Positions 1 to 8,165 of a stretch of 64,000 nt of DNA are shown here, in pieces. The first letter of the stretch is position 1. Every line of letters starts with the position of its first letter. A model generated the notes under the pieces. It saw only the letters and a list, made by a program, of their open reading frames with translations. It made no database searches and was not told where the DNA came from. Where the stretch lies: assembly GCA_910578275.1 (NCBI GenBank), contig CAJTPR010000005.1, positions 1-64,000 of the forward strand, written 5' to 3'. The position numbers and the translations under genes were made by a program. Origin of the DNA: an uncultured Bacteroidales bacterium. GTDB lineage: Bacteria; Bacteroidota; Bacteroidia; Bacteroidales; P3.

Positions 1-224
1 CAACAGATTAAAAATAACCAAGTAAAATGTTCCTGAAGTCAGGGTTTACGGGCATCACGGCCTCTGCCCGCAGGCTGCCCCCGTCTACACTCCGCGGACC
101 ATGGACGGCGCACACGTCCGGCGGCCGGCACGACGGCGGTAGGCTTGATCGTAGACACGAAACGCCCCTAAGCGGCGGGCGATGTGGCGAACCATCAAAA
201 GGGTATTTGGCGAGCCTCATTTTG

Positions 225-578
225 ATATATGGTAGTAGAGATTCTTCGCGTCTTTCAGACTTGACTTTCCCCAATCTGGTCCTTTGGAATCTACAACAGT
301 AGAAATTTTTCGCGTCTTTCAGACCCATTACATCGTCGAATCCGAAGTACTGATCTACAACAGTAGAAATTTTTCGCGTCTTTCAGACATAGACGGGGTC
401 GAACTGGAGGTAAAGATCTACAACAGTAGAAATTTTTCGAGTCTTTCAGACCCATTGAGGGTTTGTCCGTCCGCATGGCGATCTACAACAGTAGAAATTT
501 TTCGAGTCTTTCAGACCTTCTCGTCCGAGAAGAAGTCGACGTATCTACTATAGTAGGAATTCGAACATTCCGGATTCG
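225..578 (-). CRISPR. Type V-A (Cas12a-type) CRISPR array, short, no cas genes in window
   Basis: Six 36-bp repeat positions: 225-260 (degenerate), 289-324, 353-388, 416-451, 481-516 and 543-578 (degenerate). Spacers are 28, 28, 27, 29 and 26 bp. Read on the minus strand, each intact repeat ends in ATTTCTACTGTTGTAGAT, the stem-loop that forms the 5' handle of Cas12a crRNAs, so transcription runs right to left and each spacer follows its handle. The repeats start GTCTGAAAGAC, a second mini-hairpin. The two repeats nearest the right end carry GACTCG where the next ones carry GACGCG. The left-most repeat has 7 mismatches that break the handle stem, as expected for a leader-distal terminal repeat. 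The right-most repeat keeps only the handle half. No cas gene lies within the window on either side; the left flank is cut off by the window edge, so an adjacent cas locus there cannot be excluded. Confidence 0.93.
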
Positions 579-661
579 CGCCGTATGATGATTTACTTCC
601 CGGCGTGATTTCGGTGCTGCTGGCTTTCCGTCTCTTGTTCAGAGATTGTCGCGAAACGTGG

Positions 662-669
662 CAAAGATA
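662..669 (-). promoter_or_regulatory. Putative promoter of the CRISPR array (-7 element)
   Basis: TATCTTTG on the minus strand is a perfect match to the Bacteroidota -7 consensus TAnnTTTG. It lies about 84 bp upstream of the first repeat position in the inferred direction of array transcription, leaving a leader of about 75 nt (roughly 579-655). No good -33 element is visible. It independently supports the minus-strand orientation of the array. Confidence 0.5.
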
Positions 670-693
670 GCATATTCGCCTTGAGTTACGTGT

Positions 694-729
694 ATAAAAA
701 AGGGCGATTCAAAATGAACCGCCCTTTTT
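694..729 (-). terminator. Terminator of the iorA-iorB operon
   Basis: AGGGCG at 701-706 pairs with CGCCCT at 720-725, with a further TTC/GAA match inside the loop, and A/T tracts flank both sides. On the minus strand the hairpin is followed by TTTTTT, about 30 bp beyond the iorB stop codon. The T tract on the other side could make it bidirectional. Confidence 0.75.
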
Positions 730-753
730 CTTGATTTCCGGAAAGTTTTCGGC

Positions 754-1326
754 TTACCGTCCCTGCTCCCGTCCCAAGGCCAGCGCCTTGAGGTTGGTTG
801 TCACGATTTCTTCGCCTTTGCTGCCGAAGATGGCGCGGATGGCCTTTTCGAATTCCTCGTAGGGTAGACCCAGCTTGTCGGCGGCGGCACCCAGGATGAC
901 CATGTTGGCCGAACGGGGCGCGTTGATTTCCTTGGCCAGCGCGTCGGCATTGAAGGCGACCATGTTCTTTACCTTTTTCAAGGCCGCTTCCAAGTCAGTG
1001 TCGGCCGGATAGTCAGGCACGTTCTTGAAAGGTTCGGTGTTGGTCACCACCCAGCCGCCTTCGTGCAGCATGGGCAGGTAGCGCAAGGCTTCCATGGGTT
1101 CGACCGAAATGATCAAGTCGGCCTTTCCTTCGGGAATCAAGTCGGAGCAGATCGGATCGGTGGAGATGCGCAAGTGCGACTGGACGTCACCCCCGCGCTG
1201 GCTCATTCCGTGAACTTCGGCCTGCTTCAGGTACATGTTGTTGGCCACGGCGGCACGACCGATGACGGTGGCGATGGAGAGGATGCCTTGTCCTCCCACA
1301 CCGGCCAATATGATGTCTTTTTTCAT
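754..1326 (-). CDS. iorB: Indolepyruvate ferredoxin oxidoreductase, beta subunit
   Basis: 190 aa, full length for IorB. It is the gamma-type catalytic partner of IorA; the pair oxidatively decarboxylates aryl-pyruvates (from Trp, Phe, Tyr transamination) to aryl-acetyl-CoA while reducing ferredoxin in the cytoplasm. The glycine-rich GVGGQG motif (residues 9-14) near the N terminus and the HGMSQRGG segment (about 39-46) are typical of the pyruvate/2-ketoacid oxidoreductase gamma domain. It lies 22 bp downstream of iorA on the same strand and ends at a strong terminator, so the two form a two-gene operon. Confidence 0.92.
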   Translation of the reverse strand: MKKDIILAGVGGQGILSIATVIGRAAVANNMYLKQAEVHGMSQRGGDVQSHLRISTDPICSDLIPEGKADLIISVEPMEALRYLPMLHEGGWVVTNTEPFKNVPDYPADTDLEAALKKVKNMVAFNADALAKEINAPRSANMVILGAAADKLGLPYEEFEKAIRAIFGSKGEEIVTTNLKALALGREQGR

Positions 1327-1348
1327 TTCTTTGTTCTTGATAAGGTGA

Positions 1349-2962
1349 CTACTTGCTTTCGTTTTTAGCTTTGGCGGCGGCTTTTACGCGACGGGCGGCC
1401 GTCTGGATGCATTCCCGGCGCGGCACGATTACCGAAACGCCTTGGTAGGCGATTTCTTCCCTGATGATCCGCACGTTTTCTTCGTGATGGTTCCTCAACG
1501 GCTTGATGACGCGGATATGTTCCCGCTCCACGCCCAAGCCGAGGCAGATGGACTCGATCTTGCCGAACGCGGCCGAATCCTGTCCGCCCGTCATGCCGGT
1601 GGTGGAGTTGTCGAGGATCATGACGGTGATGTTCGCCTTGTCGTTGACGGCGTCCAGCAATCCCGTCATGCCCGAGTGGGTGAACGTGGAGTCGCCGATA
1701 ATCGCCACCGCGGGCAGGAATCCGGAATCGGCGGCGCCTTTGGCCATCGTGATGGAAGCACCCATGTCCACCGTGGAGTAGATGGCGCTGTAAGGAGGCA
1801 GCGCGCCGAGCGTGTAACAGCCGATGTCGGCGAAGACGTGCCCCTTGTCGAAGTCTTTCATCACTTCGTTCAAGGCCGTATAGGTGTCGGCATGCGGACA
1901 GCCCGTGCAGAGCGAAGGCGGACGGGCCACCACCACGTCGGGAATCGCCTCGCCGCAAGTCTTGGGCAGTCCCAGGGCCTTTGCCAGGATATTGGGGTTG
2001 AGTTCGCCGTCGCGGGGCAAGGTGCCGTCCAGACGCCCCAGGATACGGCCGCTTTCGTCCAGGTAGCCGCGGAGCAGTTCTTCGTAGATGGGATAGCCTT
2101 CTTCCACCACCAATACCTTTTCGCATTCGTCCATCATCTTCTTGACCGAAGCGCGGGGAATGGGGTATTGGCTGATCTTGAGCACCGGATGCGGACATTT
2201 GCCGTCGAAATTCTCTTGCAGGTAGTTGTAGCCGATACCGCAGGCGATGATGCCCAGTTTCTTGTCCGTTCCGTCGATGTAGGTGTCGAACCCGTCGTTG
2301 AGGGCGCAGTTTTCAAAGGCTTCCTGCTTGCCGAGGAGTTCCTTGTAGAGCTTGCGGGCGTTGGCCGGAAGCAGGATGAAACGTTTGGGATTGGGGTCGA
2401 GTTTGATAGGGTTTTGCGGTCTGCGTTCGCCCAATTGCACGCCGCTGCGGCTATGCGCCATACGGGTGGTGACGCGGAACAATACCGGCGTATGCAACTT
2501 TTCGGACAAGTCGAACGCATAGCGGATCATGTCGTAGGCTTCCTGCTGGTTGGAAGGCTCCAGGCATGGAATCTGCGCGAAACGGGCGTAATAGCGCGAG
2601 TCTTGCTCGTCTTGGGAGGAGTGCATGGAGGGGTCGTCGGCGATAAGATAGACCAAGCCCCCGTTGGCTCCCGTGATGGCGGAATTGGTGAACGGGTCGG
2701 CGGCCACGTTCAAGCCCACGTGCTTCATGCACACCAAGGCGCGGCGGCCGGTGTACGAAACGCCGATGGCGGCTTCCATGGCCGTTTTCTCGTTGGTGCT
2801 CCATGTACAGTGGATGTTTTCTTCGCGGGCGGTCTTCGCGTGTTGGATGTACTCGGTTATTTCCGTGCTGGGAGTTCCCGGATAGGCGTAAACGCCGGAA
2901 ATTCCGGCATCCAAGGCCCCTTGGGCGATGGCCTCGTCGCCGAGGAGAAGTAGTTTTTGCAT
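1349..2962 (-). CDS. iorA: Indolepyruvate ferredoxin oxidoreductase, alpha subunit (short form)
   Basis: 537 aa. The N-terminal 2-ketoacid-binding domain shows AYPGTPSTEI (about residues 26-35). The C-terminal thiamine-pyrophosphate half shows CTGCPHADTY (352-361) and a TPP/Mg motif from GDSTFTHSG (423-431) to DNSTTGMTGG (451-460). Many archaeal and bacterial IorA proteins carry an extra C-terminal domain with two [4Fe-4S] clusters (CxxCxxC...CP); here the protein stops at a lysine-rich tail without that cysteine pattern. Electron exit may therefore differ, or use a separate ferredoxin. First gene of the iorAB operon, with a promoter-like TATATTTG 65 bp upstream. Confidence 0.92.
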   Translation of the reverse strand: MQKLLLLGDEAIAQGALDAGISGVYAYPGTPSTEITEYIQHAKTAREENIHCTWSTNEKTAMEAAIGVSYTGRRALVCMKHVGLNVAADPFTNSAITGANGGLVYLIADDPSMHSSQDEQDSRYYARFAQIPCLEPSNQQEAYDMIRYAFDLSEKLHTPVLFRVTTRMAHSRSGVQLGERRPQNPIKLDPNPKRFILLPANARKLYKELLGKQEAFENCALNDGFDTYIDGTDKKLGIIACGIGYNYLQENFDGKCPHPVLKISQYPIPRASVKKMMDECEKVLVVEEGYPIYEELLRGYLDESGRILGRLDGTLPRDGELNPNILAKALGLPKTCGEAIPDVVVARPPSLCTGCPHADTYTALNEVMKDFDKGHVFADIGCYTLGALPPYSAIYSTVDMGASITMAKGAADSGFLPAVAIIGDSTFTHSGMTGLLDAVNDKANITVMILDNSTTGMTGGQDSAAFGKIESICLGLGVEREHIRVIKPLRNHHEENVRIIREEIAYQGVSVIVPRRECIQTAARRVKAAAKAKNESK

Positions 2963-3027
2963 AATATGGTTGTTGTTTGATTATCTTGCCAATGACGAAT
3001 CCGGACGAATCCGTCCGGGTCAATCCT

Positions 3028-3035
3028 CAAATATA
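3028..3035 (-). promoter_or_regulatory. Promoter -7 element of iorAB
   Basis: TATATTTG on the minus strand matches TAnnTTTG perfectly and would give a leader of about 60 nt before the iorA start. No clear -33 element is seen. Confidence 0.5.
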
Positions 3036-3152
3036 ACGTTTTTTTCCGAAAAACGGGACGGTGCGCCGGGGTGCGCGTGGGAAGCGTTCCGTTGCGAAGG
3101 ACGCTTGTCGCATGAGCGCGGTTTGCCGGAATCCTTCCGGCGATACGGTTCC

Positions 3153-4340
3153 TTAGAAGATCACGCCGCTGCCCAGGCAAATCCTGTTGTCGGGCGTGTA
3201 GACGACGCCGAATTGCCCGGGGGCGATGCCCTGCACGGCCTCTTCCGCCTCGATGACCCAAAGTCCGTCGGGATTCCGGTACGACTTGCCGGAGGTGAAT
3301 TCGGGCGTGTGCCGTATCTTGAAGCTCACGTTGACGGCATGGTCGGGCAGGTGTTCGGCCAAGGGAGGTTCGAACAAAGGCTCTCCCATGAAGCGGAACC
3401 CGCTCAGGCGTATGGTTTTCCCGTATTGGGCGGACGTCCGGAATCCCTTGGACACATACAGGATGTTTTGCGCGATGTCCTTTTCTATCACATACCAAGG
3501 GCCACCGCTCAAGCCGAGTCCTTTCCGTTGTCCGATGGTGTGGAACCAGAAGCCGTGATGGTAGCCGAGCCGTTTGCCGGTTTCCTTTTCGATGATCGGG
3601 CCGATCTTTATGCCCAGGTATCGTCTTATGAAGTCGTTGTAGTCGATTTTTCCCAGAAAGCAGATGCCTTGGCTGTCCTTGCGTGTGGCACTTGGCAGCT
3701 TGGCGGCCTCGGCCATGGCGCGCACTTCGCTTTTCATCAGGTTTCCGATGGGAAAAACGAGCTTGGAGAGTTGGGCGTGGCTGATTTGTCCCAGAAAGTC
3801 GGTCTGATCCTTGACAGGGTCCTTGGCCGTGCTCAGGAAAACGGTCTGATTGTCCTGCAAGGCCTCGATCCGGTCTTTCTCCATGGGCCGGACGGGGCAG
3901 GGGAGGTTGTTTTGGAGGCAATTTCTCATGGCCGGGATGTCGGCCTTGTCGAAAAGGCTCGTGGTGGCGTAATGGCCGGTGGCTATCTTGTCGAAATCCT
4001 TGCCGTATTTTTCATCGAACGCCCCGAACTTGATGAGCTTGTTGCACATCATGTCGGGATTGGGCGTAAGGCCGCGTTTGACGGTGTCGATGGTGTATTT
4101 CACCACGTTGTCCCAATATTCGCGATGCAAGGGCACTATTTCGAGACGACAGCCGTATTTTTTGGCGATGCAGGTGGTGATTTCGATGTCTTCCTCGCTC
4201 GGGCAGTCGATGAATCCGTCTTCCTGCTCCATGCCGATGCGGATGTAGAAGATGTCGGGGTCGTAGCCCATTTCCTTGAGACGGTGGACCGTTACCGACG
4301 AGTCCACTCCTCCCGAGACCAATGCTGCAATTCGTGTCAT
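3153..4340 (-). CDS. mnmA: tRNA-specific 2-thiouridylase MnmA
   Basis: 395 aa, within the usual 350-400 range. It makes 2-thiouridine at the wobble base U34 of Lys, Glu and Gln tRNAs, using ATP and sulfur relayed as persulfide. The PP-loop SGGVDSS (residues 9-15) binds ATP. The two catalytic cysteines are visible: C99 in NPDMMC and C227 in DSQGICFLG. The C-terminal beta-barrel region follows. Bacteroidota genomes often carry more than one MnmA copy, so this may be one of several. It stands alone between iorA (190 bp away) and the threonine dehydrogenase. A weak -7-like TAATTTTA lies 5 nt upstream of the start codon. Confidence 0.93.
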   Translation of the reverse strand: MTRIAALVSGGVDSSVTVHRLKEMGYDPDIFYIRIGMEQEDGFIDCPSEEDIEITTCIAKKYGCRLEIVPLHREYWDNVVKYTIDTVKRGLTPNPDMMCNKLIKFGAFDEKYGKDFDKIATGHYATTSLFDKADIPAMRNCLQNNLPCPVRPMEKDRIEALQDNQTVFLSTAKDPVKDQTDFLGQISHAQLSKLVFPIGNLMKSEVRAMAEAAKLPSATRKDSQGICFLGKIDYNDFIRRYLGIKIGPIIEKETGKRLGYHHGFWFHTIGQRKGLGLSGGPWYVIEKDIAQNILYVSKGFRTSAQYGKTIRLSGFRFMGEPLFEPPLAEHLPDHAVNVSFKIRHTPEFTSGKSYRNPDGLWVIEAEEAVQGIAPGQFGVVYTPDNRICLGSGVIF

Positions 4341-4592
4341 GTCCGTAAAATTACATCAAATGCGGAAAACCGCAAGGAATACGACCTTAGGCCGTTTTCA
4401 GGACCGGAAATCCTTCGTGACGGTATCCGGGGCGCGGAATCGGCCTGCCGGGACCGAGAAGATGCGGTGTGAACTTCGATGGACCCGCGCAGGTGTTTGG
4501 CGGAATGAAGCCGGGTTCCTTGCAGATAAGCTTGATTTTTCCGTTCCAGGACGTCTCGGGAATCCTTTGAGAAGTCGGGTCCGGTAAATGGA

Positions 4593-4625
4593 AAAGCCGG
4601 CTTTCTCTTGAAGAAAGCCGGCTTT
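4593..4625 (-). terminator. Strong hairpin terminator downstream of the threonine dehydrogenase
   Basis: AAAGCCGGCTTTCT and AGAAAGCCGGCTTT form a long, almost uninterrupted stem with a very short loop, followed on the minus strand by TTTTCC. The remainder of the 317-bp gap between mnmA and the dehydrogenase (4341-4657) holds nothing else I can support. Confidence 0.85.
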
Positions 4626-4657
4626 CGCGCCGGAATATGTCCGACCAAAGACCGGGT

Positions 4658-5626
4658 CTAGAATTTCCCTTCCTTGTACTTTTCGCCCACCTTTTCCAAC
4701 ATTTCCTTGGTCATCGTGTCCAGGTCGTAGGCGGGTTTCCAATCCCATTCGGCGCGGGCGCAACTGTCGTCGATGGAGTTGGGCCAGGAATCGGCGATGG
4801 CCTGGCGGAAGTCGGGCTTGTAGACGATTTCGAGGTTCGGCATGTATTTCCTTACCGATTCGTACATGTCCTTGGGCGTGACGCTGAAAGCGGCGATGTT
4901 GTAGCCGGTGCTGTGCTTGAGGCGGCTCTTTTCGGCATGGAAAAGGTCGATGGTGGCTTTCAGGCAGTCGGGCATGTACATCATGGGAAGCATGGAGTCT
5001 TCGGACAAGAAACATTCGAACTTGCCGTACTTGATGGCATCGTAGTAAATCTGCACCGCATAGTCGGTGGTGCCGCCGCCGGGCAGGGTCTCGCTGGAAA
5101 TGATGCCGGGATAACGGACGCCGCGTATGTCCATGCCGAACTTGTCGATATAGTACTGTCCCAGGAGTTCGCACGATACCTTGGTGATGCCGTACATCGT
5201 GGAGGGTTGCAGCACGGTGTCCTGCGGGGTCATGTCGGCGGGCGTGGTAGGCCCGAAGGCCGCCATGGAACTGGGCGCGAAGATACGTTTGATGCCTTTT
5301 TCCTTGGCCACGTTGTAAACATTGATGGTGCCGCCCATATTGATGTTCCAGGCCAGCATGGGGTTCTTCTCGCCCACGGCCGAAAGGATGGCGGCCAGAT
5401 GGAAGATGGCGTCGATCTGGTATTTGTCGATGAGTTCGGCCAGACGCTTGCCGTCCAAAACGTCCAATTGCTCGATGGGGCCTCCCTCCTTGATCTTGTC
5501 GGTAACCCGGTTCAAATCCAAATCGGTGGCGATCACGTTCTCACCTCCGTAAATCTTACGCAAGGCACAGGTCAGTTCCGAACCGATTTGTCCGAAAGAA
5601 CCCGTTAACAGGATACGTTTTATCAT
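4658..5626 (-). CDS. tdh: L-threonine 3-dehydrogenase, short-chain (SDR/epimerase-like) type
   Basis: 322 aa. It resembles the NAD-dependent epimerase-fold threonine dehydrogenases of Bacteroidota and animals rather than the zinc medium-chain E. coli Tdh. Expected reaction: L-threonine + NAD+ to 2-amino-3-ketobutyrate, which a CoA ligase splits to glycine and acetyl-CoA. The Rossmann motif TGSFGQIG (8-15), the catalytic serine region PSS (118-120) and Tyr-Lys in YGITK (145-149) are all present. The gene is monocistronic: own promoter 5704-5711 and a strong terminator. The general family (extended SDR) is certain; the substrate assignment rests on overall resemblance to SDR-type TDH. Confidence 0.85.
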   Translation of the reverse strand: MIKRILLTGSFGQIGSELTCALRKIYGGENVIATDLDLNRVTDKIKEGGPIEQLDVLDGKRLAELIDKYQIDAIFHLAAILSAVGEKNPMLAWNINMGGTINVYNVAKEKGIKRIFAPSSMAAFGPTTPADMTPQDTVLQPSTMYGITKVSCELLGQYYIDKFGMDIRGVRYPGIISSETLPGGGTTDYAVQIYYDAIKYGKFECFLSEDSMLPMMYMPDCLKATIDLFHAEKSRLKHSTGYNIAAFSVTPKDMYESVRKYMPNLEIVYKPDFRQAIADSWPNSIDDSCARAEWDWKPAYDLDTMTKEMLEKVGEKYKEGKF

Positions 5627-5703
5627 TATGATCTTTTTTTATCCAATTCAGCAAGACAAGGAACCCTGTCGCGTTAAGCGATGCTTGCTCCCTGAAACGG
5701 GCG

Positions 5704-5711
5704 CAAATTTA
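5704..5711 (-). promoter_or_regulatory. Promoter -7 element of tdh
   Basis: TAAATTTG on the minus strand is a perfect TAnnTTTG match about 78 bp upstream of the start codon. Confidence 0.5.
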
Positions 5712-5802
5712 CATTTTTTATTGGTTCGGCAGGGAGTTTTTCCCCCTCATTGGCATGTGATTTTATCCGTATGATGCGATGGTCGATAGGGTCGCTTGAT
5801 GA

Positions 5803-5833
5803 AAATCCCCGGAAACCCATGCGGATTCCGGGG
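5803..5833 (-). terminator. Terminator of the DEAD-box helicase / NfnAB-like operon
   Basis: CCCCGGAA (5807-5814) pairs with TTCCGGGG (5826-5833); on the minus strand the hairpin is followed by ATTTTC. It lies about 30 bp past the stop codon of the fused oxidoreductase. Confidence 0.75.
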
Positions 5834-5861
5834 ACCGGTGTCAAGGTGCATTCCGAAAGGG

Positions 5862-8165
5862 TTATTTCCCCATCACATACGCATCGATGGCCTTGGCCGC
5901 CTTGCGTGCCGCACCCATGGCCAGGATGACGGTGGCCGCGCCGCTCACCACGTCGCCCGCGGCGAAGACGCCCGGACGGGAGGTGATGCCGTTCTCATCG
6001 GCCACGATACAACCTTTCTTGTTGGTTTCCAGACCTTCTACCGAACGGGCAAGCATCGGGTTGGCGACGGTGCCGAGCGACATGATCACTTCGTCCACCT
6101 CCACTTCGAATTCGCTGCCGGGCATTTCCACCGGGCTGCGACGACCCGATGCGTCGGGTTCGCCCAATTCCATGCGGATACATTTGATGGCTCTTACCCA
6201 GCCTTTCTCGTCGCCCAGTATTTCCACGGGATTGGTGAGTTCCATGAAGTGGATGCCTTCCTCGTGCGCATGATGCACTTCTTCCTTGCGTGCCGGCATT
6301 TCATTTTCGGTACGGCGGTAGATGATATACACTTCCGAACCGAGACGCCTGGCGGTGCGGGCGGCATCCATCGCCACGTTGCCGCCGCCGACCACGGCCA
6401 CTTTCTTGCCGATGAACACGGGCGTGGAATAATCCTCGCGGTAGGCTTTCATCAGGTTGGAACGCGTGAGCAGTTCGTTGGCCGAAACCACGCCGTTGAG
6501 GTTTTCTCCGGGAATGTTCATGAAACGGGGCAGTCCCGCACCCGATCCGATAAACACGGCATCGTACTTTTCCACGTCCATGAGGTGGTTCACGGTATCG
6601 GTCTTGCCGATGATGACGTCCGTCTCGAATTCGACGCCCAATTTCTTGAGGTTCTCGATTTCGTTCGCCACGATGGCCTTGGGCAGACGAAATTCGGGAA
6701 TGCCGTACACCAATACGCCGCCGGCCTTGTGAAGGGCTTCGAACACGGTTACCGAATAGCCTTTCTTGGCCAAGTCGCCGGCGCAGGTCAGGCCCGCCGG
6801 GCCGCTGCCGACCACGGCCACCTTCTTGCCGTTGGAAGCCGGTTTTTCCACTTTCGCCCCGCCGTTGGCGCGCATGTAGTCGGCCACGAAACGTTCCAGC
6901 TTGCCGATGGCCACCGCGTCGAACTTCTTGCCCATGACGCAGGAACCCTCGCATTGCGATTCCTGCGGGCAGACGCGGCCGCAGACCGCGGGCAAGGCCG
7001 AGTCGATGGCGATGACACGTGCCGCTTCCGCGAAATCGCGCTGCGTGATCTGATGGATGAACTGCGGAATCTTGATGGAAACCGGGCAGGCTTCCATGCA
7101 AGCGGGCTTCTTGCATTGCAGGCAGCGGGAAGCTTCCAATACGGCCTCTTCCTCATTGTATCCCAGGCAGACTTCCTTGAAATTGCGGCTGCGTTCCACG
7201 GGATCCTGTTCCTTGACGGGAATCCTTTTTTTCTTGTCGAACGCGCATTGTCCGTCCTCGCAGGCGCGCAACGCGGCCGATTCCTCCACGGCGGCGGCCA
7301 GGTTGCAACGGTGGTCTTCGGTGTCCTTGGCTATTTCGTGTTGGCGGTACATGCCTTGACGGCGCATGGCTTCGTCGAAATCCACTTGATGGGCGTCGAA
7401 TTCGGGACCGTCCACGCAGGCGAACTTGGTCTTTCCGCCTACCGTCACGCGACAAGCCCCGCACATGCCCGTGCCGTCTACCATGAGCGTGTTGAGGCTC
7501 ACCACCGTGGGAATGCCGTATTCCTTGGTGAGCAGCGAAACGAACTTCATCATGATCATCGGGCCGATGCAGATCACTTGGTCGTACTTCTTGCCCTTGT
7601 TGTCGACAAGGTCCTTTATCAAGTCCGTCACCCGGCCGTGGAAGCCGGCGCTTCCGTCATCGGTGCAAAGGAACACTTCCTTGGCCACCGCGCGCATCTC
7701 CTTTTCGAGCACGAAGAGGTTGGCCGAACGGGCACCCAGGATCACGTCGCAGGAGACACCGTTCTCGTGCATCCATTTCACTTGGGGATATACGGGTGCC
7801 GCCGCGAAACCGCCGGCGACGAAAAGGATATTGCGTTTTTTGACTTCCACCGGTTCTTCGTCGATGAAATCCGAGGGACGTCCCAACGGGCCTACCACGT
7901 CCTGGAAGCATTCGCCCACGTTGAACGTGCCCAGTTTCTTGGTAGACGCGCCCAACATCTGGAAAACGATGCGGATCGTGCCGCGTCGGGTGTCGTAATC
8001 GCAAACGGTGAGCGGGATACGTTCGCCCTTTTCATCGGGAATGACGATGAGAAACTGTCCGGGCTTGGCCGAATCGGCCAGACGCGGCGCGTACACCTGC
8101 ATGCTGATGATTTCAGGAGCCAGGGTCTCTTTCTCCAAAATTTCAAAGCGTCTTGTTGCCATCAT
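5862..8165 (-). CDS. Fused NfnA/NfnB-like oxidoreductase (FAD/NAD-binding subunit + GltD-like subunit)
   Basis: 767 aa. Residues 1-285 are a ferredoxin-NADP reductase-like domain (NfnA / DHO dehydrogenase PyrK type) with a [2Fe-2S] cysteine set at 235, 238 and 250. Residues 290-767 are a GltD/NfnB-like domain with [4Fe-4S] cysteines in CLQCKKPACMEACP (348-361) and CGRVCPQESQCEGSC (395-409), an FAD motif VVGSGPAG (451-458) and a second dinucleotide fold VVGGGNVAMD (591-600). In anaerobes the separate subunits form NfnAB, which bifurcates electrons between NADPH, NAD+ and ferredoxin; single-chain fusions occur in Bacteroidales and are often annotated as DHO dehydrogenase/glutamate synthase. Its start overlaps the helicase stop (TAATG), implying translational coupling. 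Exact electron partners cannot be read from the sequence. Confidence 0.88.
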   Translation of the reverse strand: MMATRRFEILEKETLAPEIISMQVYAPRLADSAKPGQFLIVIPDEKGERIPLTVCDYDTRRGTIRIVFQMLGASTKKLGTFNVGECFQDVVGPLGRPSDFIDEEPVEVKKRNILFVAGGFAAAPVYPQVKWMHENGVSCDVILGARSANLFVLEKEMRAVAKEVFLCTDDGSAGFHGRVTDLIKDLVDNKGKKYDQVICIGPMIMMKFVSLLTKEYGIPTVVSLNTLMVDGTGMCGACRVTVGGKTKFACVDGPEFDAHQVDFDEAMRRQGMYRQHEIAKDTEDHRCNLAAAVEESAALRACEDGQCAFDKKKRIPVKEQDPVERSRNFKEVCLGYNEEEAVLEASRCLQCKKPACMEACPVSIKIPQFIHQITQRDFAEAARVIAIDSALPAVCGRVCPQESQCEGSCVMGKKFDAVAIGKLERFVADYMRANGGAKVEKPASNGKKVAVVGSGPAGLTCAGDLAKKGYSVTVFEALHKAGGVLVYGIPEFRLPKAIVANEIENLKKLGVEFETDVIIGKTDTVNHLMDVEKYDAVFIGSGAGLPRFMNIPGENLNGVVSANELLTRSNLMKAYREDYSTPVFIGKKVAVVGGGNVAMDAARTARRLGSEVYIIYRRTENEMPARKEEVHHAHEEGIHFMELTNPVEILGDEKGWVRAIKCIRMELGEPDASGRRSPVEMPGSEFEVEVDEVIMSLGTVANPMLARSVEGLETNKKGCIVADENGITSRPGVFAAGDVVSGAATVILAMGAARKAAKAIDAYVMGK

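Noticed and set aside
1..20. CAACAG followed by A/T at the very left edge as a further CRISPR repeat
   Set aside because: Only a few bases match the repeat and the distance to the next repeat (about 205 bp) is far beyond spacer length.
1..224. Left flank of the CRISPR array as a gene
   Set aside because: Short frames only, some of them reading through the repeats; no promoter or recognisable protein. I see nothing supportable here.
1442..2953. 503-codon plus-strand frame
   Set aside because: Antisense shadow of iorA; no recognisable motif.
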